The notes under the pieces were generated by a model, which was given only the letters and a program-made list of their open reading frames with translations, searched no databases and had not been told where the DNA came from. The position numbers and the translations under genes are program-made. DNA of 64,000 nt from Isoetes taiwanensis (lineage: Eukaryota > Streptophyta > Lycopodiopsida > Isoetales > Isoetaceae), in the NCBI GenBank assembly GCA_021234155.1, contig JAJEKV010000809.1, forward strand, positions 1 through 64,000. Direction: 5' to 3'. Shown piece after piece: positions 11,933 to 22,743 of the stretch. Every line of letters starts with the position of its first letter. The first letter of the stretch is position 1.

Positions 11933-13722
11933 TCGGAATGCGACTATTGGTTTAACATTCTCATACAACCTTTTGATTGCAAGTGAGGGCACTCAATACC
12001 TATGCATTACACAACAACAGAATCTTTATCTGTATGGTAGATAAAATTTTGTGCTTTTATAAGAGCGTCGCTTCTCATAGGCTTTGTTAGCGCAATGCAT
12101 TGAGGTGATCTATAATCTTGATGTTTGCCTCTTCCACTCTTCAAAGGGGTCGATCAACTAAGAGAGCAAATACATTTCTTTTTTACGGTAAATCCTCAGA
12201 TTACAAATAGAAGTATGATGACTCTGTGGCATTTGTAGCCCAATTTTTAGGCACATCTATGTTCAACCAGTACAACATTGTTTTGAAAATAAGCCTTCGC
12301 CAGCTCTGGAATTTCAATTGCGTATTTGTGCCCGCTGTAATAACAGATGTCACAAGGCAGCTATTTCCTTTATCATGTGCGCTGTGAAAAATCTTCATGG
12401 AGCCATCTTTAAATCATTTGAAGGGTATGGGTATTGTATGGGTATTGTATAAATTCATAGTCCATCAGTTGAGCATACAAAAGAAATGAGTTCACATCTT
12501 TTTCCTCTAATTGCTTAGAGGTGTTCCAGGCAAAGCAGAGACGAGCTGGGAACGGTTATTGAGATACTGAGAATGGATCCTATTATTGTTTTTCTTATGA
12601 AGATTTTAGTGAGATCGTACAGTATATCAAGCCATAAAAAGACACAAGTTGCCCGGAACAAATTGAATGCAATTATATTATATGAACTTCTTAAGGATTT
12701 GTAAAACAAGGTATTGAGATAGGCTTATTTGAAGGGAGAATGTCTAGGTTCAACTAAACCATAAAGCAATATTCTGAGCTTATGATGGGATGAATGCTAT
12801 CTTCAAAAAATATAGTGAATGATTTTTTTTGTCCTAATGTAATCACAGTCACATGTTTGAGTTTCGATCTTTTTCTCGGATATGCTATGCAAATCAATAG
12901 CTATTTGTGCTTCAAGGCTGCGATTATTATTTCATCCACTAAAGGAGGTAAATTGATTTGGGATGCAAGAAACAAGACTTTGTTGCTTCGTGAATCAAAA
13001 TAATCTCTTTCATACACAATTGATGATGGCATTTCCTCTTTCATTAATGATGAAGGTTGAACTCAGTTGTATCTATGAGACATAAAATAGTGCATTCAAA
13101 TCAAATAATTGGCTCCTAGGAGTTATTTTGCGTTATTAAAATTATTGTAAAGGAAGAGACTATATAAAAAAAAAAAGGAATCTAATTTGATCACTAGATG
13201 GGATACAATTATAACCGTTTTTTCAAATCCCATATAATATAAAAATTTGAGAATATGGAAGTATCAAATATAAATGTATAAGGTTAGTAACATGACACAC
13301 GAACACACACACGAGTTCATTCTTAGGAATGAAGTTACAAAAGCATAAAGTTAGGGGGGGAGGAAATTTCCATGTATTATCTAGATTAAAACCTATAATG
13401 TCCTCCCCCCCTTCCCCCCTCAAACTTAATGTGGGAGACGGCAATTTTGCCTGGTTGGGATCTAGCTCGCTCTAACGGGCTTGCCATGCCCTTATCATTG
13501 CCTCCTCTCCCTAACCTAAGATCAAAGAAAACATTGTCATTACATATAATGAGCCACAAAGTTTCCTTATATACAAGTCACTCAATATCCTATCTATGTT
13601 TGTATTTTTATAACGTGAATGTCTTTCTTTATTTTTATGCTAACATGATTAAGGCTTGCAAGACAAAAAATACCTATTCCAACACCATATATACATAGAA
13701 AAGGTACCTACACATTTGATGA

Positions 13723-13950
13723 TCCTATATTATTATTTATATTCAAGTTACCTGATCCAATATAAGATAACCAAAATCAAGTCCAAAATACCAATACACA
13801 ATATATATATTGAATTCTATGTCAATGAATCTCAACAAGTTCTAGACTACTTTTGCCCCATCCAGGCCACATTGTCTATTCTAGCTAGCGATGAAACAAA
13901 CACCTCTTTTAATTGTCACTAAGCCCGGCAACGCCGGGCACCATAACTAG
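13723..13950 (+). mobile_element. Very short non-autonomous Helitron-like element
   Basis: The 5' end reads TCCTATATTATTATTTATA directly after an A (13,722), close to the TC-TATA-TTATTA starts of plant Helitrons. The 3' end carries a perfect 7-bp stem with a 3-base loop (GCCCGGC AAC GCCGGGC, 13,923-13,939), a 7-base spacer, then CTAG at 13,947-13,950 followed by T. A hairpin just upstream of CTRR and insertion between A and T with no target duplication are the standard Helitron signature. At 228 bp it cannot encode RepHel and would need trans mobilisation. The 3' end is strong; the 5' end is one base off the usual start and less certain. Confidence 0.7.
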
Positions 13951-14457
13951 TATAAGTTAAGTTAAGGTTACAAAATTACTTTTTATAGGGAAGTGTAACC
14001 CCTGTTTATCGTGTATATAAGTAGAAGATAAAGCCCAGATTTAGATATGAAGAACAGTTTTTTATGATAACATCAACATTCTAGAAATAGGACTTGAGAT
14101 TGGAATTAGCAGATTTGCGCCCTCGACCCCTGACCATAGCCGATAGTGTGCAGAAAGCGCATAAGCATGCCTCAGCTTTTGCCATGTTGAACCAATCACG
14201 CTTATCCTTCGGGCAAGACAAAGATGGCCCTGCCTAGCATCGGGTTTTGATCACAAAGAATACCCAAAGCCCAGACGGGTATTCATGACCCTCGATTTCT
14301 GGGGGTCCAAAAACTTTGATCCACTGTTCATTTGTTCTCGGATCGATCCTTTTCCACTTGAGTTTCCGTACCAGCATGAAGATAATTCCTGAAAAGCAAC
14401 CAGAAGAATATGAGAAGAGTATGAGAAAATCAAGAATACTTAACCTGCAGCTGTAAC
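13951..14457 (-). other. Junction DNA and 3' tail of the LINE
   Basis: On the minus strand this follows the zf-RVT frame of the adjacent LINE and probably contains its 3' tail, with a coding-like stretch broken by stops. A T-run at ~14,058-14,063 could mark a short poly(A) on the minus strand, but no clean poly(A) tail or target duplication can be seen. Confidence 0.4.
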
Positions 14458-15024
14458 CTATTTGATATCATATTCTATCTGCTTAATGACAGGCTTCGGA
14501 TGAGTGATGTCACAATTAAAGATAAAATTATTTCTTCCTTTCCAAATTCTCCAAAGAATAATATAAATCCTCCAAATCCGCATAAAAAAAAAGTCGATGG
14601 AACTGATAGAATTGAGATCGACCCCCATAAAGCCTGAGGCTAGCTCAAGAATCCACTCCGACCAGATGCACTCCCTGAATAAATGATCCATATCCTCCCT
14701 ATGAGCCAAACATCTGGGACATACATCAGAATCTGCCATATGCAATTTGAATCTCTTCTTGTTAGTAGCAAGAGCCTTGTGCCACAGCTGCCAAATGAAA
14801 GACTTAACCTTAGGGGGGATAGGACTGGACCACATAAATTTAAGATTCCTGATGCATCTTTCATCCCCAGTCTGCCACTTGCTGTGCATTGTGATGCCCT
14901 GGTCTTTCATGAGATATCTATAAGCTGCTCTGACTGTAAACCCGACTATCCCATTGTGATTCCAGTTAATTTCTCCATCCGCCCACTTCCCTTGGGTCAG
15001 CATGGTACAAATATTATTGTACAA
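14458..15024 (-). pseudogene. LINE ORF2 C-terminal zf-RVT domain
   Basis: This 188-codon minus-strand frame is the zf-RVT (PF13966-type) end of the LINE ORF2. Diagnostic features are KFMWSSPIPPKVKSFIWQLW followed by a CxxC...H...C zinc-binding pattern (CPRCLAHREDMDHLFREC). The domain sits at the C terminus of plant L1 reverse transcriptases and probably helps bind template RNA. It overlaps the end of a short preceding frame (14,997-15,314), which links it to the RT thumb region in another frame, so an indel separates it from the rest of ORF2. Confidence 0.85.
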
Positions 15025-15117
15025 AGCTTCACAATTTTCATTTTCTCCTGAGACTTTCGATTCCCCTGCTCATTAAACATGTCCCTGATGAGATGGATGC
15101 CCTTAGTATCCCATAAT

Positions 15118-15921
15118 TTAGCTTGCTGGAAAGTGGCAGGCAAGGCATAAGGAAGGATTATTGGTGAGAAGAGCTGGATTCCAAAATATGGACAGATCAA
15201 GAGATAACCCTTCCTTCCAAGTGTACATCCCCTTGACCAGATTCCAGGCTCTAATCCACTTTTTGATGAGACCCGGTATGGAATTTGGGACAGTAAAGGG
15301 GAAGTAGATAGCATGAGGGAGGCTCATCTTCACATTCCTCCATCCATAAGGGTGACACTTGGTTAAATAGTGTCTGATAATAATAGAGATAGGGTGATTA
15401 ATCATGTCATGAGCAGCTTTGAAGAAATATTTAGCAGCCAAAGCCACCCCCTGCTTCTCGATGTTGATGACTCCCAACCCACCTAACTTCTTATTCTTGC
15501 AACACTCCTTCATGGAGACCGGAGTCCAGCACCTCTTATTCTGTCCACAAGATATAAATCTACCTATAATGCTCTGGAGCTTGGAGGAAACCTTCTTATG
15601 CGCCAGAATAACAGAGGATTGGTAAACATGGGATGAGGAGATAACAAAATTAGCAATTATGGCCCTGCCCTGTTTAGAAATGTACTTAGAATTTAGACTG
15701 TCCACCTTTCTCTGAAACTTCTCAATGATGTCTGCCCATATATCAGAGGGGCTGCCCTTTAAGGCCATGGGGACACCTAAAATTTTGGAGGAGGTGGTTG
15801 GTAAAATATACTTACAGCCCATGAGAGCAGTCGTTTGCTCTCCTTTTACTTGGTCTTTGGCTACAATTTTAGATTTCAAAAGGTTGATCTTACAGCCCGA
15901 AGCCTCACCAAAGTCTTCCAA
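15118..15921 (-). pseudogene. LINE ORF2 region between RT palm and zf-RVT
   Basis: This 267-codon minus-strand frame continues the ORF2 protein after the RT palm. It carries LGVPMALKGSP, ISKQGRAIIANFVISSSHVY and KKLGGLGVINIEKQGVALAAK, motifs typical of the region following the FADD palm in plant L1 elements. It overlaps the RT frame (15,876-17,084) by about 46 bases in a different register, which shows a frameshift near 15,900. The downstream part runs into a short frame at 14,997-15,314 before zf-RVT. Confidence 0.85.
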
Positions 15922-17084
15922 AATGGCCTGAGTAGCAGGAACGTGTCATCTGCAAAATGCCCATTCAAGATCTGATTCAAGCCCCCATTACCTGGTAGGG
16001 AGAGACCTTGAATCAAATTAGTACTCTTGGCTTCCTCCAATTTGCTGTGGAGGGCCTCCATGACAATAAGAAAAAGGAATGGGGCCAATGGACAACCTTG
16101 CTTGACTCCCCTCAGCAGGGGAAAGAATGGACCACATTCCCCATTGATTAAAACAGAAGATCTAGAATTAGAAAGAATTGCTTTAAATAACAGAATTACC
16201 TCATTGGAGAACCCCAGGGCTTTACAACATTTGAAGAGAAATATCCAGCTAACAGAGTCAAACGCTTTAGTGATGTAAAGCTTAATAAGAGCAATATCCT
16301 GATTTGTGTCCTTGGCCCAATTCAGCCCAAGAATCGCTGTAACCACGTTATCTAGGATGAATCTATCTTTCAGATAGGCTGCCTGGGAGGTACTAATAAT
16401 CTTTTCCAACACCAACTTCAATATCTTAGCAATAGCACCAGAGATTAGCTTGTACACTACATTGGAAAGGGAGATGAGCCTATAATCCGAGAAGGTAACA
16501 GGGGCCTCAATTTTAGGAATGAGAGTGATCAGGCTAGTGTTGATCCTTGCATCCATACATTTAAGGTTCCTAAACTCATTGGCCAAGCTCACAATACTGT
16601 CTCCAAGAATAGGCCAAGCTTTTATATAAAACTCCACTGGAAGTCCGTCTGGGCCCGGGCTTTTGCCCCTTTCCATATCTTTTGCAATACTAAACAGTTC
16701 AACAGCAGAGAAGGGCTTTTCAATATTAGAATTATCCTCGGGGGATACCTTGGCTTGAAGATTGATGAACCTGTCCATAACTTGTATTTGGCTGTCCTGA
16801 TTAGTACCCATGATATTTTTAAAATGATTTGCGGCAGCCACCTTTATCGTGTCCTCATCCGAGATATCCTCGTTCCCGACCTTGATCTCAAAAATATGGT
16901 TTCTCTTTACTCTACCCTTTGCTTTGACAAAGAAGAACTTAGAGCTACACCTCTCATCATGTTTAATTTCCCTGATTTTAGCTTTAAGTCTCCACCCCTC
17001 TGCGATTCTAATTTCCTCTCTTTCAATTTCTGCACAAATCCCATCTTTATCCTCCTCAAGGGCATTAATAAGCCTGTTTCTCAA
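15876..17084 (-). pseudogene. LINE ORF2 reverse transcriptase
   Basis: This 402-codon minus-strand frame contains the RT fingers and palm. Motifs in order are KSPGPDGLPVEFY, LITLIPKIEAP, DYRLISLSNVVYKLIS, ITKAFDSVSW (motif A), GVKQGCPLAPFLFLIVMEAL (motif B) and GHFADDTFLLL (motif C with both aspartates). Motif A normally starts with a catalytic aspartate (LD..KAFD); here that position is tyrosine (LYITKAFD), which should abolish activity unless it is a sequence error. The frame ends just after FADD because of a frameshift into the next frame. The enzyme would normally copy LINE RNA at a nicked target. Confidence 0.9.
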
Positions 17085-17138
17085 TTCTTGGAGATGAGCT
17101 ATTTTTTGAATGTGCGCTGATTTCCCCCATTCTTTGAG

Positions 17139-18032
17139 TCAATTTTTGATGGCCTTGGACAACTGAATCCACCAATGCATCCACCCTATGCTGCCAATGG
17201 GTTTAGAATGATTGTCCAGAACCTGCTGAAGTCTATCAATAAACTCCTCATGCTCAAGGAGGCTAGTATTTAGCTTGAAGTAGGTCTTCCTCCTTCTAAG
17301 ATCATTGGTGGCCAAGATTCTTATATGCTGAGGAAAATGATCCGAGAGGGTATATCCTTCCAAATTGTTCACCCTGTTACTATGATTCCACAGGTTCTCG
17401 GATAAGTAATACCTGTCATGGAGACATAACGTGGGATCCACCCTTTTATCAGTCCAGCTGTAGGAGTTAGCTTTGGTCCTGGCCATAGCTAGATTGTGCC
17501 CTCGGATTAGGTCTGACCATGCTGCCTTCTCCTGCTTTCCCAGAGGCCTAAAGTTTTTGTTCTTCATAAAACTGTTAGTTACCATGTTTAAATCACCCCC
17601 AAGGATACACTCGTCAAATTCTAAGTTGTCCAAACTATTCTTGACCTTTTTCCATATATCCACTCTATCCCCTGGATTATTATAAGCATAAATATTAACT
17701 AAAGCAAGCCTAGTCTTAAAACAGGTGCATAAGAGAATCTGCCATATACCATCTTTCCCATTGATCATATAGGTGTTAGACAGGTTTAAATTATTGTTCC
17801 AAGCAATAGCAATTCCTGCAGAGGAAACATTAGCAGGGATAGACCACACCTTGAAATTAGGAGGAAGAGTTCTACTTAAGATAATCTCATGATCATCATC
17901 ATGAATCTTATGTTCTTGGATGAACAGAATATCAGGGATAAGGGAAGAAAGACATACCTTTAATCTGTCCCTTTTCATGCTATTATTGAGGCCCTGAAGG
18001 TTCCAGGTAATGCAATCTATATTTCTATCCAT
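17139..18032 (-). pseudogene. LINE ORF2 APE-type endonuclease
   Basis: This 297-codon minus-strand frame is the N-terminal endonuclease of ORF2. Family motifs are ITWNLQGLNN, FIQEHKI (metal-binding Glu), LGGDLNMVTN (Asp/Asn) and LSDHFPQ (the SDH catalytic motif). The enzyme nicks target DNA to prime reverse transcription. The ATG overlaps the stop of the preceding ORF1 frame by one base (TAATG, 18,034-18,030), and this supports the start choice. The frame stops at 17,139 and RT resumes in another register from 17,084, so the two ORF2 halves are separated by a frame break. Confidence 0.9.
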
Positions 18033-18454
18033 TAAGATTTATACTTACCAACCTCATTTCGAGCCTGGATGGTCTGCTTTCTCGGGCTAATTCTACATGG
18101 GCCAGTATAAAACTTCTTTTTTCCCCTACCTTTTCTTTTGTCAACAATTTTCCAGCCTTTGTCTTCAGTGTCCAGAATTCCCTCAATTTTCTCCATCAGG
18201 TCCACTTCTTGCTTTTGAATCAAGATATCTGGGAGGTCCGGCACCGAAAAGAGGAAGTCCCCTGTATCAATTCTTACCGACATATTAATGTTTTTTAAAA
18301 TGAAGACCATGTTATCCTTAATTTCCACATTTGGGGTGTCCAGGCTTTCCTTGTGATCTTGACACATTACATTGGAAACCTTCGTTATGTTTCCCAGAAT
18401 CCTCTGATCAAGAACAGGCTCATTAGAGTCCTTAACCTCCTCCTTCTCCTTCAT
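18032..18454 (-). pseudogene. LINE ORF1 C-terminal part after a frameshift
   Basis: This 140-codon lysine- and glutamate-rich minus-strand frame continues ORF1 in a new register. It overlaps the end of the 505-codon frame by four bases, just past a run of nine Gs (plus-strand ~18,487-18,495). Its last stretch is basic (KGRGKKKFYTGPCRISPRK), as expected for a nucleic-acid-binding ORF1 tail. Its TAA stop shares the A of the ORF2 start codon. Confidence 0.75.
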
Positions 18455-19968
18455 CTCCTTAGGTATCCAAACCTGCTTGAATTTCTGGGGGGGGGAGCAC
18501 TATTAGCCTCCAGCTCGGGGACCGGCCACTTGGAATAATTAACAGTGATTTCCATAAATTCATTAGCTTTGACCCTTGTTTTGATCTTTTTCCTCCACTC
18601 CGAGTTGATTTTCTTGGAGATACACACAGAGGAAAAATTAGTTTGCGGGATATTTATATCAATAACCTCCCCCAGATCTTCAGAAAGAGTCATTAAGTGG
18701 GTGCAGGTCCAAAAAGCTGGAGGGAGATTGGGAAAATTAATCCATGTAGAAGTTCTAATCTCCCTCCCGGAACCCGGAATGAAATCTGGGCTCCATTTCA
18801 TCATATAAAAAGGGGAGTTGGCTATGGAGTCCAATTTTCTTTTTAGAATGTAATCAACACAAACCTCATCCCTGCACACGATCTGGAAGGTTTTACTATC
18901 TAGCTTAAGGATCGACATAATAGGGATGTGCTGGGATTTGGTAATCCAAGTCTTAATGTCCCCCTGAGCAGGGCAATTACGCGGGAAATGAATCAAGAGA
19001 CCTTTCTTGGAGAAAATGTCAGTGGCCGACGAGTCAGGCACGCCAAACAAATCAATGAAATCACCATTCCTAACCTTCTCCCTCCCAGAGTTAGTATGAA
19101 TAGCCGACTTCTCCCCTAAAAGAATATTTTTATAGGATGGAGGAGAAATCAAACCTTTCGCTTTGTCGTTCTTTCCTATTACCAGGATGGAGTTGGTAAT
19201 CTTGTTTTCCCCTATCTTTGTTTTCGTCAGGTTCAGGTTGGAAAGCTTGATCTCTTCACAATTGCCGCAGTCACAGGAGTTAACCTCCACTGGATTGAAG
19301 AACCCATTTGAATCCTTGATCTCACAAGTTTTGGCCTGCTTCTTCCTTCTAAGCTGATAAACCTCCAAGGAGGTGGAGATCCCTTCTATAGACTGGTCCA
19401 TGGCCAACCCTGATTTGAAAGATTTCCGTTGTCTTTCTATAACATGATCCTCCGCCTCTTCCCACCTCTTGATCAGCCTGATGCTCGCCTTGGAGCTATC
19501 CTTCAACCCATCCCAAACAATTATAAGATTTTTCACCTTCGAAAGCAGTTCATCCATGAAGGTTCTAAAGATGCTGTTTTTCAGGCTACAGCAATCCGTT
19601 TCAGTGTGGCCCTGCTTTATCATGATAAGCTTATAGAGAGTGTTGTCCATTTCTTGCACAAAACTGAACGTGTTCCAGACCCAGTCTCTATCATTTGCCC
19701 TTCCGTCCATATAGTCTTTATCAATCGCCTTCAGTTTCTCCTTGCAAGCCACAATCCCTATTTCCTCGTTAATTCCCATGCAGAAAGCCGCTGCCCTTTG
19801 CTGATCCCTGATAATCTCAAGGCCCGTATATATTTCTTTAAGCACACTCCATGCCTTATCCCGCCTATCCTCCAGCCAAAATATCTGCGTCCATTCTTCA
19901 TCCTCTATACTCCACTGCTGTTTGGAGCTTCCAGCCTTTGTTTTCATGCTTGCCATCGAACATGACAA
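18451..19968 (-). pseudogene. LINE ORF1 protein with DUF4283-like region
   Basis: This 505-codon minus-strand frame precedes the endonuclease frame. Roughly residues 310-450 resemble the DUF4283 region of plant LINE ORF1 proteins: FIDLFGVPDSSATDIFSKKG, ILKLDSKTFQIVC and the block FYMMKWSPDFIPG...WINFPNLPPAFW. The N-terminal ~250 residues are charged and helical, with a CDCGNCEE stretch. ORF1 proteins bind element RNA in ribonucleoprotein particles. The frame ends at a nine-G run and the protein continues in a shorter frame, so a homopolymer indel (real or from assembly) splits ORF1. Confidence 0.8.
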
Positions 19969-20228
19969 GGTCTACCGGCACAATCCGCTATCACAGAACA
20001 GAGGGGAACCGTTACCAGAAAGCAGACTGTATCTTCGACTTCCTTTCCCCAATTTTCCCAATTCAGAGCTAACTACACTTGATGCCTTTTCACATCCCCC
20101 GAGAAAAATCTCCAGATTTGACATAGAAGCTGACACACCGTACAATCGAAAAGCCCAGAAAAACTGATCCTAGAAGACCCTACTTGACAGGCCCCAAAAT
20201 CTGACACAGGGCCCAAGACAAATCTAAA

Positions 20229-20621
20229 CTAATTAGAAACTAGGTATCTCCACACCACCACATCTAAATCTCGGATGTGTTGTGATGGCTGGAGGTCGAA
20301 GAAAGCAGCCCAATGATAAACTGGCTCCACCCCAAATTCCAAGGGAGCACTCATCATAAACAAATTTCTCTCATATCTATTTCCAAGGCCCAAATAAGGC
20401 TGGGAATTGTGGGCTGCCACTCTTAAAGACCCAGATCTGTCGAAGCAAAGAATGCATAAGAAGAAGGAGTTAAGCCCGAATCTGCAAAAGCCTATCCTAG
20501 AATTCGAATCTACTGCTACCCTAATCAAATTTTCAATGACTAGTATTGAATCTTGAAATTCCTCTGGGATATGTGCAATTCCCAGCCCCTGGAGAACAGC
20601 TTCTAGCAAAGCCTCATCCAT
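20229..20621 (-). pseudogene. Open frame at the 5' end of the LINE
   Basis: A 130-codon minus-strand frame starts MDEALLEAVLQGLGIAHIPE, a beginning that resembles the N terminus of some plant LINE ORF1 proteins. It lies just upstream of the 505-codon ORF1 frame, separated by ~260 bases. It may be the true ORF1 N terminus in another register, or 5' leader sequence. No domain can be named. Confidence 0.4.
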
Positions 20622-20640
20622 CGGGGCTGGGGAGTTCTCC

Positions 20641-22743
20641 CAGTAGCGAGGAAGTTCTTAGGCGCTGGCGCTCAACGTTCATTTTTTCAAGGTCGAATTC
20701 CCTAAAAAAAAATTCCCTAAAGAAAGAGTATCATCAATAGATTAAAACACAACATGCTTAACAAGTTATTTTTAAACCTTCACATTGAACTTTAAAAACA
20801 ACATACACCATACAACATACATGAGGATGGTCCTTGTCATGGCCTGATGCATTTCTGCCGACCTTTAAATGAATATGCTAATAGAAAACATACAGAATGC
20901 ACAAATCAATGGATCAATGTATGAACATACACCCAGTTAAAGCGAGCCAAAGACTTTCTGTGGCCTAAAGAGCTGACACAAATTATTCTTTCTTTTATCT
21001 GGTAAAGTAAGTCCATTCTTTATCTTAGTCAGTAAAAAATTAGTCAGTATTCTGCTCATTCCCTAACTTGAAGTTGTGCGTTAATGCAAAATCTCTGGAA
21101 GATGTCAAATGTGTCCATGCCCACATGATTGGAAGTGGGTATGCTGCAAACAAGTTTATGGGCAGAAATGTAAGGAGAGTGTGGAAGCTTAGAATTGGCA
21201 TGGTGGGTTCTTGAGACAATGGATAACAAAAACATTTTATGATGGACCAGGTAAATTGCATACATAGATAGTTTGTAGAAATCCCCCTGTGTAATCTGGT
21301 TTCATGGAATTCTATTATTGCAGTATATGGCCAAAATGTTTTCGATCAGGAGGCTTTTTAGCTTTTTCATTAAATGCAAATCGATGGTATGATGCCCAAC
21401 TATATTTCTTTAGTATCATTCTTTAGTTCTATCTATCTATCTTCATCCATTTATTTCTCTCCCACCCTTTGCTCCAAGCCTGCCTTACTGCTAGTTAAGT
21501 TTTTTTAGATAAACTAAATATCATGTATGCATGACCATGAAAATAAATATCATGTATGTTTGGATTCTAAGAAAGAAAGATAGTCCACGTGATCTTTATT
21601 TGAATGAGATTCCATAGGATAGTGGTTCTCCTGCACACTACATTTGTATCGATAAATCTTTCATCAATGATGTATTAGGTTCACTTGCTAGGACATTCGC
21701 AGATGTGTGTGATATATTTAATGCTATGAAGTCGCTCCATTTGCATATGCTTTGAAGGATGTGATTAGACTCAGAGTATAAAGAGTGGCTGAAATTTTTC
21801 AAATGGCGATGTTTTAGACCTTTAGTCAAATTCCATGGCTAAAGTTAATAAAGGTCATTTTTTAAGAAAAAATATAATTTAACCATTCAAAAGGAAAATT
21901 CGGGCCTAAAGTTTAGCGAGATTGCCAGTTTGTCGATGGTGTGCTAAATCGCCTTCTTTGAAGCCAATTAGGTGCACCCTGATCAATTCAAATAGCCATG
22001 CCGAATCTAACCAGGGACCTCCTTCATTTAGGAATCGCCATTAGCTACCTCAATAATGCTTTGATTGATATTGAATTTGAATCTATAAATTGTTTAGTTT
22101 AAATGTTATAAAGAATGTTATGCGATGAGCATTTTAAGCTTTAAGTAATAGTGACTTCTTCTTGCAATTGTTGACCCTAAAGGGCTTCGTGCACAAAATT
22201 AGCCATTTGGATGCATTTGACCCCAATTTAAATATGTGTGTTCCTTCAAATGATATTGTTTATTCCTTATGAGTTGTACTTTGAACAACTTTGTTATCAT
22301 TTTGTGTAAGAAGTATATTGAATCGGTCATCATTCATGTACTAATGAGTGCTCAAAGTTTGAAGTTAGATAGTTGCACTTTAGCTGGGGACCAAGAAAAA
22401 TTTGCCAATACCATATTTTCATGTTATATAAATTTTACATTTTAGCCAAGTGGGAAGATAACTAAAGGGCTTTATTTTATCAAATTTTGCCAAGAAAAAG
22501 ATCTGCGAATTTTATTTTTAATAGGATTAGCCAGCCATAATTTGAATAGAAAAACATTTAGGGCCCTTATAATTTACCCTGGATGTGATTAGAGATGATC
22601 AAACAATAGAATGGCTCGAAATATTGCTTGTCAAAATTGCTTCAAAGGTAGATATTGTTAGATGTTTAAGTGTGAGGGAGAGGACTATTGAGGGCGCTTC
22701 TACAGTGCCAAGAGAACATAGGTATGATGGTGGCTTGGAGCCG
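20641..22743. other. Gene-free AT-rich DNA
   Basis: No coding domain, RNA gene or element end was recognised here. Frames are short and unsupported. There is a short duplication of AATTCCCTAAA at ~20,697-20,720, next to the LINE 5' side. The composition is like that of other intergenic stretches in the window. Confidence 0.45.

Larger units (their letters stand above)
8591..13722. other. Gene-free AT-rich DNA
   Basis: I see no protein domain, RNA gene or complete element here. Open frames are at most about 100 codons and have no family signature. The stretch contains two small duplications listed separately (10,533-10,757 and 11,801-11,932), a short GGTATTGTATG duplication near 12,425, and a G-run/C-run inverted pair at about 13,353-13,410. 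It reads like old intergenic DNA or long-decayed transposons. Confidence 0.5.
14030..20640 (-). mobile_element. Nearly complete plant L1-type LINE
   Basis: A single minus-strand element encodes, 5' to 3', an ORF1 with a DUF4283-like region, then an ORF2 with APE-type endonuclease, reverse transcriptase and a C-terminal zf-RVT zinc finger. That order and length (about 6.6 kb) are typical of plant L1 LINEs. ORF2 begins on a stop-start overlap with the last ORF1 frame. The frame is broken at a few places (a nine-G run in ORF1, and again after the endonuclease, after the RT palm and before zf-RVT), but long stretches stay open, so decay is recent. Both outer ends are approximate because I found no target-site duplication. 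Confidence 0.85.

Noticed and set aside
13429-13698. 89-codon plus-strand frame beside G-run and C-run sequences as a gene or LTR
   Set aside because: No domain and low complexity; the G/C runs form only a short imperfect hairpin with no second LTR.
14683-15051. 122-codon plus-strand frame
   Set aside because: It is antisense to the LINE zf-RVT coding region and has no domain of its own.
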